Positions 43,758-52,825 are shown, numbered from the stretch's first letter. The stretch is 64,000 nucleotides of DNA from CAIQPS01 sp963783835 (GCA_963783835.1 CAWAOX010000018.1:124001-188000); one strand, 5' to 3'. Notes: generated by a model from the sequence alone, not told the origin. Program-made: numbers and translations.

Positions 43758-45062
43758 TCAGCCGGGCGGAGCGGCGCTGAGCGACTCGACCGCCCCGCGG
43801 ACATCCGCAAAACGGCCCGCGCCCGCGGCGAAAAGCTGCTCCACGAGTTCTGTCGCGCGGCCCTCGCTCAGATCCCGCTGTCCGATGGGGGGCGAATCGG
43901 CCACCAGCACTTCCTTGCCCGCCCGGGCGGCCGCGAGGGCGACAGTTAGGGGCTCGAGATTCCCCGGGCCGAAGAAGATCGGGGCGACGAAGACCACATC
44001 GGCCTCGTCAAGGTGCGTCTTCAATTGCTGGACCGCTTCGGTCGGGAAGGCCTGGAACGGCGGGGCGGCTATCACCTCGAGCTCATACCGCTGGGCGGTG
44101 GCGTAGTCGGTATCGAACACGCTGACGATGCCGACCGTCGGCGAGAACCCGTGCAGGACGAGTTCCTCGATCAGCTCCGAGGCCGCGCCGCCACCGGCGA
44201 TCACGTGCACTCGTTTCTCGCCCGCGCCTCCGGCGCCCCCCGTGGCTCCGCCTTCCGAGGCGCGCGACCACAGAGGAGTGAGGTATGGTCGCCTGCCCTG
44301 ACGGTGGACCGCCACCCTCACCCTGAAGACCTCCAAGATCAGCCGGGGATCGAGGATCTCTTCCGGTGCTCCCCGTGCCGCGATATGCCCGGTGTCAAGC
44401 AGGAGGAGCTGGTCGCAATACTGGGCCGCCATGTTGAGGTCGTGCAGCACGACCACGATGGTCTTGCCCGCGGCGTGGAGCTGTCCCAGCAACTGCATGA
44501 CCTCGAGCTGGTGGTTCAGGTCGAGGTTGTTGAGGGGCTCGTCGAGCAGCAGGACCGGGGTCTCCTGGGCCAGGGTCTGGGCGATCAGAGCCCGCTGCCG
44601 CTCGCCTCCAGAGAGTTGGGTGACCAGCCGACCTGCTAGCCCGGTCATCCCCGTCGCCTCGAGCGCGGAGGCCACAGCCATCTGCTCGGCCTCGGTGCCG
44701 CCCCCCGCGCCTCGCCGCCCGAGCGGGTGCGCGTAGCGCCCCATGGCGACCATCTCTTCAACGGTAAAGCTAAAGTCGAGGGTGAACTGCTGGGGGACGA
44801 CCCCGACGAGGCGGGCCACCTCGGTCGCCCTGTAGCCGGAGAGCGGCCGATCCTGGAGCAGGACGTTCCCGGCGTGCGGGTGGATGGCGCCGGTGAGCAC
44901 CCGAAGCAGAGTGGTCTTCCCCGACCCGTTGGGCCCGAGGATCCCGAGGAAGGCGCCGGTAGGGACATCGAGGTCGAGCGGGCCGAGCACGAGGCGGGCG
45001 CCGTAGCTGACCTGGAGTCCCGTCAGGCGATAGACGCTGCGCATCTCCGTCGAGCCGGCCAT
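43758..45062 (-). CDS. btuD: ABC transporter ATP-binding protein (cobalamin/siderophore type) with extra C-terminal domain
   Basis: 434 aa from ATG 45062. Residues 1-265 are a FecE/BtuD-like ATPase: GPNGSGKTTLL, LSGGERQRALIAQTLAQ, LLLDEPLNNLD, and HDLNMAAQYCD. After a Gly/Ala linker (about 285) a further 150-residue domain follows: KRVHVIAGGGAASELIEEL, VADVVFVAPIFFGPGNLE-type alpha/beta segments. This extension is absent from classical BtuD. The start lies 1 nt after btuC. The cobalamin riboswitch upstream of the operon points to B12 transport. Confidence 0.88.
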   Translation of the reverse strand: MAGSTEMRSVYRLTGLQVSYGARLVLGPLDLDVPTGAFLGILGPNGSGKTTLLRVLTGAIHPHAGNVLLQDRPLSGYRATEVARLVGVVPQQFTLDFSFTVEEMVAMGRYAHPLGRRGAGGGTEAEQMAVASALEATGMTGLAGRLVTQLSGGERQRALIAQTLAQETPVLLLDEPLNNLDLNHQLEVMQLLGQLHAAGKTIVVVLHDLNMAAQYCDQLLLLDTGHIAARGAPEEILDPRLILEVFRVRVAVHRQGRRPYLTPLWSRASEGGATGGAGGAGEKRVHVIAGGGAASELIEELVLHGFSPTVGIVSVFDTDYATAQRYELEVIAAPPFQAFPTEAVQQLKTHLDEADVVFVAPIFFGPGNLEPLTVALAAARAGKEVLVADSPPIGQRDLSEGRATELVEQLFAAGAGRFADVRGAVESLSAAPPG

Positions 45063-45063
45063 C

Positions 45064-46104
45064 CTACACGCCCTTTCGGGAACGCAGAAGATAGAGGAAG
45101 AACGGGCCCCCGACGGCCGCGGTGATGATGCCGACGGGGATCTCCGCGGGAGCCAGCGCCGTCCGGGCCACCGTATCGGCGGCAAGCAGCAGCAGGGCCC
45201 CGAACACGGCCGACGCCGGCAGCAGTCTGCGGTGGTCCGGTCCCACCAGGATGCGCATGATATGGGGCACCATCAGACCGATGAAGCCTATGAGCCCGGC
45301 GAAGGCGACAGCGGCCGCGGTGGTGAGCGACGCGGCGATCATCAGGTTGCGGCGGGTGCGCTGCCCGTCGACCCCCAGTTCCCTCGCGCGCTCCTCGCCC
45401 ATCAGCAACAGGTTCAGCCTTCGCGACATGAACATCATGTAGGTGAAGCCGACGGCTACGACCGGTAGGACGATGTACACCTTGTTCCAGGTAGCGGTGG
45501 TGAGGCCCCCCATGAGCCACACGACCACCGTATGCAGGTCGCTCTCGGTGGCCACCATGAGGAACGAGATGATCGCGGTCAGGGTCGATCCCACGGCGAC
45601 GCCCGATAGGAGCAGGGACGCGCCCGCGGTCTTTCCGGAGAAGGTGGCCAGGCGGTAGACAAGGAAGGCCGCGGCCGTGGCGCCGACGAAGGCGAGCAGG
45701 GGGAGGCCGTAGATGCCAAAGCTCGCCAAGGGTCTGAAGACGATGGCGATCGTCGCGCCCAAGCCCGCGCCGGCAGACACGCCAAGCAGGTAGGGCTCGG
45801 CCAGCGGGTTGCGGAAGACCCCCTGGAACGAGGCCCCGGCCGTGGACAGGGCCACTCCTACGAGGAGGGCGAGTACGATCCGGGGTAGCCGGAGACTGAG
45901 GAGCAGACGGGGCGCCCAGTCGGGATAGTCGCCGGTCGCATCGCCGCCGCTGACCAGGAGGCCTCCAAGAGCTCGGAGAACCTCGCCCACCGACAGCCCG
46001 GCCGCCCCGACCATCGTCGAGACGAGGACGACCACGACCAGCGCGGCCACCAGGGCCATCATGACCAGACGGTAGGTCCTGCGGCGATCGGCGCCGGCTA
46101 TCAC
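45064..46104 (-). CDS. btuC: ABC transporter permease (BtuC/FecCD family)
   Basis: 346 aa from GTG 46104 (SD AGGAGGAA). About ten membrane segments and family blocks LRLPRIVLALLVGVALSTAGASFQGVFRNPLAEPYLLGVSAGA and GFIGLMVPHIMRILVGPDHRRLLPASA. Forms the channel for cobalamin (or a corrinoid) with BtuD. The frame extends upstream to 46260 but that part is GC-rich hairpin sequence, not permease. Confidence 0.92.
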   Translation of the reverse strand: MIAGADRRRTYRLVMMALVAALVVVVLVSTMVGAAGLSVGEVLRALGGLLVSGGDATGDYPDWAPRLLLSLRLPRIVLALLVGVALSTAGASFQGVFRNPLAEPYLLGVSAGAGLGATIAIVFRPLASFGIYGLPLLAFVGATAAAFLVYRLATFSGKTAGASLLLSGVAVGSTLTAIISFLMVATESDLHTVVVWLMGGLTTATWNKVYIVLPVVAVGFTYMMFMSRRLNLLLMGEERARELGVDGQRTRRNLMIAASLTTAAAVAFAGLIGFIGLMVPHIMRILVGPDHRRLLPASAVFGALLLLAADTVARTALAPAEIPVGIITAAVGGPFFLYLLRSRKGV

Positions 46105-46129
46105 GCGCGATTCCTCCTGTCTAGACCTG

Positions 46130-46196
46130 GGCGCGGCGGGCGCTTCGCGGCCCGCCGCGCCGTCCGGCGCCGGCTCCCGGCCGGGGAGCCGGCGCC
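46130..46196. repeat. Two tandem 12-bp hairpins between btuF and btuC
   Basis: Perfect stems at 46130-46141/46150-46161 (GGCGCGGCGGGC) and 46166-46177/46185-46196 (GGCGCCGGCTCC). They lie in the transcript between the binding-protein and permease genes. Such hairpins often stabilise the upstream message, so the binding protein is made in excess. Confidence 0.8.
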
Positions 46197-46216
46197 AGAC
46201 GGTCGCGATGCTCGGG

Positions 46217-47323
46217 CTAGAAGGCCTCCGGGTGAATGGCCTTGGCCAGCGTCTCGACACCCACGCCTATGCGGGGTCCCGGCTGGGTGACCACTACATC
46301 GTCGATGAGGGAGACCGCCCCCTCCTTGACCGCGGTCAGATTGGCGAAGCGGGGATCGGACGTGAACTCCTCGACACTCTTGTAGGTGCTGCTCGGAAGC
46401 AGGATCACGTCCGGATCGGCCGCTACGAGCTGCTCGGGCGTGAACTGGAAGTAGGCCTGTCCGGCAGCCGGCGAACCCGCCATGGACCCGACGTTGGTCG
46501 CGCCCACGAGCTTGAGCAGCTCATCGACAAACGAGCCGGAGCCGGCGGTCCAGAGGGTGTTGTCGAGCGCATAGAAGACCTTCGGCGAGTAATCGAGCTT
46601 TGAAGTGACGTCGGTCACGGCTTTGATCTGGGCCTTGATCGAGTCCACCACTTCGGTTGCTTTGCCGGTCGCGCCCGTTGCCGCGCCCACCGTGGTGATG
46701 TTCGCGTAGATCTGCTCGAGGGTCATGGGGTTGAGGATCAGTACCGGCGCTCCCGCCTTCTGCACGGGGGCCAGGGCTTCCTCGTTGCCCGAATAGCCGA
46801 CCACCAGGTCGGGGCTGAGGGCCATGATGGCCTCGGTGTTCGCCTGGAAGTCGCCGATCTTGGCTATGCTCGCCGCCTCCGGGGGCTCACCGGGCAGGGA
46901 CGTCGTGCCGACCACCCTGTCGCCCACGCCGAGCGCGAAGAGCGTCCAGGTATTGGCCGGAGCGGTGGAGACGATGCTCATAGGCTTGGCTTCGACGGTC
47001 ACGCTGTTGCCGTTGTCGTCGGTGACCGTGACCGGGAAAGTCCCCTCGGCCGGTTGAGCGACGGTCGAGGCGGTCGTCTCTGTCGGAGCAGCGGTAGTCG
47101 AGGTCTCAGCGGGAGCCGCTGTGGAGGCGGTCGTGGCGGGTGAGGCCGTCGTCTCGGTCGACGCTGTGTCCGACCCGCACCCGGCCACAAGCAGGGCGCT
47201 GCTGAGAAGCAGCACCAAGGCGACGAGCAACGCGAGTGGGACGAAGGGGAGATGGGTGCGCCGCCGCGAGGGTGGCAGATCTGGCCCCGCCGTGGAACGG
47301 CGTGGCCTGGGATGTCCGGTCAT
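46217..47323 (-). CDS. btuF: Cobalamin-type ABC transporter substrate-binding lipoprotein
   Basis: 368 aa. A basic start and long signal segment end in the lipobox VAGC; a Thr/Ala/Glu-rich linker (about residues 52-90) follows. The class III binding fold has VTVTDDNGNSVTVEAKPMSIVSTAPANTWTLFALG, the motif SPDLVVGYSG and VAADPDVILLPSSTY. It captures cobalamin or a related corrinoid outside the cell. SD AAGGAGT precedes ATG. First gene after the cobalamin riboswitch. Confidence 0.9.
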   Translation of the reverse strand: MTGHPRPRRSTAGPDLPPSRRRTHLPFVPLALLVALVLLLSSALLVAGCGSDTASTETTASPATTASTAAPAETSTTAAPTETTASTVAQPAEGTFPVTVTDDNGNSVTVEAKPMSIVSTAPANTWTLFALGVGDRVVGTTSLPGEPPEAASIAKIGDFQANTEAIMALSPDLVVGYSGNEEALAPVQKAGAPVLILNPMTLEQIYANITTVGAATGATGKATEVVDSIKAQIKAVTDVTSKLDYSPKVFYALDNTLWTAGSGSFVDELLKLVGATNVGSMAGSPAAGQAYFQFTPEQLVAADPDVILLPSSTYKSVEEFTSDPRFANLTAVKEGAVSLIDDVVVTQPGPRIGVGVETLAKAIHPEAF

Positions 47324-47479
47324 GCGGACTCCTTTCGGTTCGACATATGGTCAAGGCCCGCAAGATGGTGGAGAGCAGGTTGGCTACTCCCCGGCCTGAC
47401 CAGGTAGCGGTCGAACCGAGTTGGCGCCCCGACGACATCGGGGCGGAGTCGCTCTCTCCACGGAAAGCGTCTGCTCCTC

Positions 47480-47650
47480 CTCCGTAGCAGGTATCTGGCT
47501 CCCGAGAACCCGCCGCCCGCCCGGCGCCGCCTTTCGGCGGGCCTTCGCTGGCGAACAGGACCTCGGTTACAGTGGCGGGACCGCGCCGGCTTCTCACCGG
47601 CTTCCCTCTCGGCCTCGGCGAACCGAGGCCTGACTGCGGAGGCACCATGC
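47480..47650 (-). promoter_or_regulatory. Cobalamin (B12) riboswitch
   Basis: On the minus strand the consensus core is clear: GGGAAGCCGGTGAGAAGCCG, GCGGTCCCGCCACTGTAA and, last, the B12 box AGCCAGATACCTGC (47500-47487). It precedes btuF by about 160 nt. Adenosylcobalamin binding should shut off the importer. The leader after the box (47324-47479) probably holds the expression platform. Confidence 0.95.
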
Positions 47651-47744
47651 TTGCAGAGCGGACTCTAGCATTTCGATGTCTGTGCGTCCATGCCGGGACG
47701 GCGGGCGCCGGGCGGCTCGGTGCCGCTTTTGGTACGCTGGTCCG

Positions 47745-48056
47745 GTGAGAAGCTCGGTCAGCATAGTGTTGTTCTTCCTCTTGAGCGGTTTCTTTCTCGC
47801 CGCTCTAATGGGGGCCATCGAGCGGAACCGCAGGCTTATCGGGATCGCCGGGGCCTGCCTGGTAGTCCTGGTGTGCATCATCGTGTTCGTCAAGCCGGTC
47901 CAGTTGCCGTCGCTCTCGGATCTACGGCACGGCACGACGACGACTACAGCGACGACCGCCGGGCCGAGCAGCGCGGCTCCGGCTGCGGCGGCGACTCCGG
48001 CCGCGACACCGGCGACGTCGGGCACGAGTTCCACCGCCGCTCCCTCGGGGTACTGA
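47745..48056 (+). CDS. Small membrane protein with Thr/Ala-rich tail
   Basis: 103 aa from GTG 47745. Two hydrophobic segments (about residues 5-24 and 31-50) then a low-complexity Thr/Ala/Pro/Ser tail (about 60-103). No family recognised. The tail could be extracytoplasmic. It ends 13 nt before purM, so it may be co-transcribed, though nothing links it to purine synthesis. Confidence 0.5.
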   Translation: MRSSVSIVLFFLLSGFFLAALMGAIERNRRLIGIAGACLVVLVCIIVFVKPVQLPSLSDLRHGTTTTTATTAGPSSAAPAAAATPAATPATSGTSSTAAPSGY

Positions 48057-48069
48057 GCGGAGGTGGCGC

Positions 48070-49153
48070 TTGTTCGATAAACCCGACAACGTCTTCCCCA
48101 TCCACGCCGAGCACTCGGTGGACATGAGCTACCGGCAGGCCGGGGTGGACATCGAGGCGGGGGAGGAGGCCGTCCGCCTGATCAAGGCCGACGCCGAGAG
48201 CACCTACATCCCCGGAGTGCTTGGTTCCATCGGGGGCTTCGCCGGGATGTTCCAGCTTCCCAGCGGCCTGCAGGAGCCCGTGCTGGTGACGTCCACCGAC
48301 GGCGTCGGCACCAAGCTGCTGCTCGCGCAGGAGACCGGCCGTCTCGACACCATCGGCATCGACCTGGTGGCGATGTCGGTAAACGACGTCCTCACGGTCG
48401 GGGCCCGTCCCATCCTCTTCCTCGACTACGTCGCCGTCGGCCGGCTGCTGCCCGCCGAGATGGCGCGTATCGTGGCCGGCGTGGCCGAAGGCTGCCGCCA
48501 GGCGGGGTGCGCGCTCGTCGGCGGGGAGATGGCCGAGATGCCCGGGCTCTACTCTCCGGGGGAATTCGATGTGGCCGGTTTCTGCGTCGGTCTGGCGGAG
48601 CGGAGCAAGCTGATCGACGGCTCCACCGTCCAGGAGGGCGACGCGGTCCTGGGCCTCGCTTCCAGCGGCTTCCATTCCAACGGCTACTCGCTGGTCCGGA
48701 AAGTGCTCGAGGTCAACGACCTGCAACCGGGAGACCGCTTCCCCGCACATGACGGAGACGATCGCCGACAGCCTCCTGCAGCCCACGCGCATCTACGTCC
48801 GCAGCGTGCTGCGGCTGCTCGACGGAGGTGTTCCGGTCAGGGCGATGGCGCACATAACCGGGGGCGGCATGATCGGGAACCTATCCCGGGTCATCCCCGA
48901 CGGCCTTTCTGCCCGCCTCCACTTCAGTCATTGGAAGATCCCGCCGATGTTCAGGGCTATCCAGCATCTGGGCGACATCGCCGACGAGGAGATGTTCGCC
49001 ACTTTCAACATGGGCGTCGGCTACGTTCTGATCGTCCCCGAGACTTCGTCGTCGGGCGCCCGGGACTTATTGACTCAGGGGGGCGAAGAGGTGATCGAGT
49101 TGGGCGAGATAGCCACCGGTCCGGCCAAGGTGACGCTGGGAGGTCTGCTGTGA
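48070..49153 (+). CDS. purM: Phosphoribosylformylglycinamidine cyclo-ligase, frameshifted in this sequence
   Basis: About 360 aa if repaired. TTG 48070 has SD GGAGGTG. AIRS blocks: MSYRQAGVDIEAGEEAV, TSTDGVGTKLLLAQETG, GIDLVAMSVNDVLTVGARPILFLDY, GGEMAEMPG, then TETIADSLLQPTRIYVRSVL and ITGGGMIGNLSRVIP. The frame breaks in CCCC at 48741-48744; removing one C restores GDRFPHMTETIAD. Left unrepaired, the first frame runs on into purN and would look like a fusion. As the step is essential, a sequencing indel is likely. Makes AIR from FGAM; the stop overlaps purN (GTGA). Confidence 0.88.
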
Positions 49154-49953
49154 CGGCGGGGCCTGACAGCGACGGCGCGGGCGTCGGCGGAGCGGCCGCC
49201 GCGGCGCCGGGGGAAGAGCCGATCTTCCGCATCGCCGTCCTGGCGTCGGGGAGCGGCTCCAACCTTCAGGCGATAATCGATCGAGTGCACCGCTCGCGGT
49301 TCGAGGTGTTCGACACCGGTGAGGACGTGGCGTATGGCGACGAGGTGGCCCGACGCCAGGACGAGCAGCCGGCCGGTGACGCGCCGGTCGGGCCGGCCGA
49401 GGCTGGAGAGCCCGGCTTGCCGCGGATCGAGATCATCCTCGTCATCAGCGACATAGCCGGAGCCCGAGCCATCGAGCGCGCGGAGCGGGCAGGCATCCGC
49501 ACCGCGGTCATCCCGGTGCGCGACTTCAAGGATCGGGACGAGCACGACCTTGCCCTCGTCACCAGGCTCTGCGAAGCGGAGCCCGACTTGGTGGTGCTCG
49601 CCGGATACATGCGCATCGTGTCGCCCGCGGTGCTCAAGGCCTTCCCCTGGCGGGTGATAAACCTGCATCCCGCGCTTCTGCCGGCCTTTCCGGGGACGCA
49701 CTCCATCAGCGACGCGGTCCGCTACGGGGTCAAGGTGACAGGGGTGACGGTCCATTTCGTCGACCCGGGTGTCGACACCGGCCCCGTGATCGCGCAGGAG
49801 GCGGTGCGGGTGGAGGACGGGGACACCCCGGAGACTCTGGCGGCGCGCATCCACGAGGTGGAGCACCGGTTGCTCCCGGCGACCATCCGTCTCATCGCGG
49901 CGGGGCGGGTGAAGCCGCCGCTTCCGGGAAGCCGGGTAGTGCAGGTAGACTGA
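49150..49953 (+). CDS. purN: Phosphoribosylglycinamide formyltransferase with a 40-residue insertion
   Basis: 267 aa from GTG 49150. Uses 10-formyl-THF to formylate GAR. Conserved: IAVLASGSGSNLQAIID, VLAGYMRIVSPAVLKAFPWRVINLHPALLPAFPGTHSI with the catalytic Asn-His, VTGVTVHFVDPGVDTGP. Between the first strand-helix and EIILVISD an acidic insertion of about 40 residues occurs (GEDVAYGDEVARRQDEQPAG and on), plus 20 N-terminal Ala/Gly-rich residues. Typical PurN is about 200 aa. Overlaps purM. Confidence 0.93.
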   Translation: MTAGPDSDGAGVGGAAAAAPGEEPIFRIAVLASGSGSNLQAIIDRVHRSRFEVFDTGEDVAYGDEVARRQDEQPAGDAPVGPAEAGEPGLPRIEIILVISDIAGARAIERAERAGIRTAVIPVRDFKDRDEHDLALVTRLCEAEPDLVVLAGYMRIVSPAVLKAFPWRVINLHPALLPAFPGTHSISDAVRYGVKVTGVTVHFVDPGVDTGPVIAQEAVRVEDGDTPETLAARIHEVEHRLLPATIRLIAAGRVKPPLPGSRVVQVD

Positions 49954-49990
49954 GGGACGAGTGAGGACGGAACGAGGGAGGTAGGAGACG

Positions 49991-51529
49991 GTGAAGGTCG
50001 CACGGGCGCTGGTTTCGGTATCGGATAAAAAGGATCTCGAGTCCTTTGTGCGTGGCCTGGTCGAGCTGGGGATCGAAGTGATCTCCACGGGAGGTACGGC
50101 CCGCCACCTCAAGGAGGCCGGGCTGCCGATCACCGGGATCTCCCAGGTCACCGGGTTCCCCGAGATCATGGACGGACGGGTCAAGACGCTGCATCCCGCT
50201 ATCCACGGCGGCATTCTCGCCGACCGGGATCGTCCCAGTCACATGAAGGCCATCGCCGAACTGGGCATCAAGCCCATCGACCTGGTGGTCGTCAACCTCT
50301 ACCCGTTCGAGGCGACCGTGGCCCAGCGCGGGGTGAGCGAAGAAGAGGCGATCGAGAACATCGACATCGGCGGCCCCACGATGGTCCGCGCCGCGGCGAA
50401 GAACTTCGGCGGCGTGGGTATCGTCACCGACCCGGCGGACTACGCCCCGGTGCTGGACGAGCTCCAGGCGAACAAGGCCGAGCTGTCGTACGAGACCCGG
50501 CGCAAGCTGGCTGCGAAGGCCTTCCATCACACCGCTCACTACGACTCGGCCATCGCCACTTGGTTCGGGGAACGGGACGCCGATTTCCCCGAATATCTGA
50601 TGCTCGATCTGGCAAAGGTCAGCGACCTGCGCTACGGGGAGAACCCCCACCAAAGGGCGGCCTGGTACGCGTCGGTGGGTGCCGACGGCGAATCGGCGGG
50701 GGCGTTGGAGCAACTGCACGGACAGCGGATGTCCTTCAACAACCTGCTGGATCTCGATGCCGCGCGGCGGTGCCTGGACGAGTTCACCCTGCCCTGCTCG
50801 GTGATCGTCAAGCACAACAACCCGTGCGGGGTGGCGGTGGCCGAGAGCGCGACTACCGCGTACGAGAAGGCTCTCTCCTGCGATCCGGTGTCGGCGTTCG
50901 GGGGCGTGATCGCTATCAACCGGGTGGTCGACGAAGCCCTCGCCCGGCTGCTCTCCACCAACTTCGTCGAGGTGCTGTGGGCGCCAGGGTACACCGAAGA
51001 GGCCATGGAGATCCTGACGCTCAAGAAGGACATCCGCATACTCACCGGCCAGGTCAACCGCGACACCTGCGGCACCTTCGACATGAAGCGGGTGTACGGC
51101 GGCATGCTCATCCAGGACTGGGACTGCGAGGTCGACCAGCGCGACAACATGCACGTCGTCACCTCCCGGCATCCGACCGAAGAGGAGTGGGGCGATCTGC
51201 TCTTCGCCTGGCGGGTGTCGAAGCACACGAAGTCGAACGCCATCATCCTGGTCAAGGACCTCATGACGATCGGCGTCGGTGCAGGGCAGATGAGCCGGGT
51301 AGATTCGGCCAACCTCGCCGTGAGCCGGGCCCGCTTCCCGCTGGCGGGATCGGCCGTCGCCTCAGACGCCTTCTTCCCGTTCCCGGATGCCCTGGAAGTA
51401 GCGGTGAACGCCGGAGCCACCTGCGTGATCCACCCCGGAGGCTCCATCCGCGACGACCAGTCGCTGGCTCTGGCGGAGGCTCGGGGGATGGCCATGGTGG
51501 TCACCGGGCGTCGCCACTTCCGGCACTAA
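49991..51529 (+). CDS. purH: Bifunctional AICAR formyltransferase / IMP cyclohydrolase
   Basis: 512 aa from GTG 49991 (SD GGGAGGTAGGAG). N-terminal IMP cyclohydrolase (ALVSVSDKKDLESFVRGL, STGGTARHLKEAG, GRVKTLHPAIHGGIL) and C-terminal transformylase (LRYGENPHQRAAWY, SVIVKHNNPCGVAV, GGVIAINR). Last two steps to IMP. A large hairpin follows 7 nt after the stop. Confidence 0.96.
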   Translation: MKVARALVSVSDKKDLESFVRGLVELGIEVISTGGTARHLKEAGLPITGISQVTGFPEIMDGRVKTLHPAIHGGILADRDRPSHMKAIAELGIKPIDLVVVNLYPFEATVAQRGVSEEEAIENIDIGGPTMVRAAAKNFGGVGIVTDPADYAPVLDELQANKAELSYETRRKLAAKAFHHTAHYDSAIATWFGERDADFPEYLMLDLAKVSDLRYGENPHQRAAWYASVGADGESAGALEQLHGQRMSFNNLLDLDAARRCLDEFTLPCSVIVKHNNPCGVAVAESATTAYEKALSCDPVSAFGGVIAINRVVDEALARLLSTNFVEVLWAPGYTEEAMEILTLKKDIRILTGQVNRDTCGTFDMKRVYGGMLIQDWDCEVDQRDNMHVVTSRHPTEEEWGDLLFAWRVSKHTKSNAIILVKDLMTIGVGAGQMSRVDSANLAVSRARFPLAGSAVASDAFFPFPDALEVAVNAGATCVIHPGGSIRDDQSLALAEARGMAMVVTGRRHFRH

Positions 51530-51535
51530 GAGTGC

Positions 51536-51610
51536 AAGGGGGCGCAGGGGTCCCTTCCGGCTGCGCACAAAAGCCTGTGCGACTCCTCCCTCGGACCCCT
51601 GCGCCCCCTT
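51536..51610. terminator. Large bidirectional hairpin after purH
   Basis: A perfect 18-bp stem (51536-51553 with 51593-51610) encloses a second stem CGCACA/TGTGCG (51564-51569/51576-51581). It lies between convergent purH and the amidohydrolase gene. No U-run, but position suggests termination or 3'-end protection. Confidence 0.6.
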
Positions 51611-51705
51611 GGCCCTTGCTGTCAGCAGCATCGCCCGCTTCCGCGGTGGTTGGGCCGGCTTCGCAGGCCTTTCGCTGCGGCGGCTTGCTTGCTCGCCGCT
51701 TCGGT

Positions 51706-51759
51706 GCGGCTTCGCTTCGCTGGCCGCTTCCGCTTGGCGGCTTCGCTTCGCTGGCCGCT
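51706..51759. repeat. Two direct 23-bp repeats
   Basis: GCGGCTTCGCTTCGCTGGCCGCT at 51706-51728 and again at 51737-51759 (31-bp period), inside a CTTCGC-rich low-complexity stretch that spans about 51640-51760. The second copy ends 4 nt before the amidohydrolase stop codon. Confidence 0.8.
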
Positions 51760-51762
51760 GTC

Positions 51763-52785
51763 TTACAGGTCCATCCCGATTGAGGCCGCGGTGCTCCAGT
51801 ACAGCTGCTCCTTTTCGGCGTCGCTCATCGGCTGGGCTTCTAGGAAGTCGGTGCACATCTTCATGTCCTCGAAGGGGTAGTCGCTGCCTATGACCATCCG
51901 GCCCGCGCCCATGGCCGTCACCGTGCAGGCGAAGGCCGCGGAGGAGTAGTTGCCGCTCGTCGAGGCCAGGAAGTTGTCGCGCAGGTACTCGCTGGGCATC
52001 CGTTTGAGCACGGGCGCCACCGCGGGGTCGGGGCGCACGTGGCCCTGGATGTAGGGGCGGTCGACCCGGTCGAACATGAACGGCAGGCCTTCGGCGTAGT
52101 GGCCGAGGATGATCTGCAGCTTCGGGAACGCGTCGAAGACGCCGCCGATGATCAGACGCATGGCCACGAGAGCGGTCTCGGCCCCGAAACCGAAGCTTGG
52201 CCCTGCCAGGGCCATGCCATAGGTCTGAAACTCCTTGATGATCGGCCAGGTGGGGTGGAGGTAGACGGGCACACCCAGCTCCTCCGCCTTGGCGAGCACC
52301 GGCCAGTAGCGCTTCTCGTCGATGTACGAGTCACCGAAGTTCGAGTGCGTGTTCCAGCCCCGGAAACCAAGGTCTTTGACGCACCTCTCGAGCTCCTTGG
52401 CCGCCGCGTGGGCATCCTTTGGGGCCAGCGTGGCGTAGCCCAGATAACGGTCCGGATGCCTGTCGATCGCCTCCGCCAGAGCATCGTTCGTCGCCTTGGC
52501 GATCTTCGTCCCCAGCGAGGGCTCGAAGGGCTCGGTGCCCGGGGCGGCCAGGGAGAGGACGGTCACGTCGATGCCTGCTTCGTCCAGTAGCGCGATGCGT
52601 CCCTCGTCGAGGTCGAGGAGCCTGTCGAGCAGCCGATAGCCCAGGTAAGAGCCGGGTGCAGGATGCATCCGATACTTCGTGTCCGGGTCATCGGTGAGCC
52701 GGGGATAGCCATCGCCGTTCTTGCGCAGCGCGTCGACCCAGGCCTCGGACGCGAAATGGTTCTCGGTATCGATCCTCTTGATCAC
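51763..52785 (-). CDS. Amidohydrolase 2 family metal-dependent hydrolase
   Basis: 340 aa from GTG 52785 (SD AAAGGGGG). TIM-barrel amidohydrolase of the ACMSD / gamma-resorcylate decarboxylase group: DTENHF at the N-terminus (in place of the usual HxH), LGYATLAPKDAHAAAKELER, GWNTHSN, VPVYLHPTW, LQIILGHYAEGLPFMFDR and VIGSDYPFED. These supply a typical metal site (His, His, Asp). The first metal motif is D-T-E-N-H, as in decarboxylase-type members. Probable decarboxylase or hydrolase of an aromatic acid; substrate unknown. Confidence 0.82.
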   Translation of the reverse strand: MIKRIDTENHFASEAWVDALRKNGDGYPRLTDDPDTKYRMHPAPGSYLGYRLLDRLLDLDEGRIALLDEAGIDVTVLSLAAPGTEPFEPSLGTKIAKATNDALAEAIDRHPDRYLGYATLAPKDAHAAAKELERCVKDLGFRGWNTHSNFGDSYIDEKRYWPVLAKAEELGVPVYLHPTWPIIKEFQTYGMALAGPSFGFGAETALVAMRLIIGGVFDAFPKLQIILGHYAEGLPFMFDRVDRPYIQGHVRPDPAVAPVLKRMPSEYLRDNFLASTSGNYSSAAFACTVTAMGAGRMVIGSDYPFEDMKMCTDFLEAQPMSDAEKEQLYWSTAASIGMDL

Positions 52786-52825
52786 GACGGGTGCCCCCTT
52801 TGCGCGACGTACGGACCGGCCGAGA

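Noticed and set aside
48070..49953. PurM-PurN fusion protein
   Set aside because: The joined frame exists only because of the one-base insertion in purM; the middle third is then nonsense, and the true PurM end overlaps the purN start.
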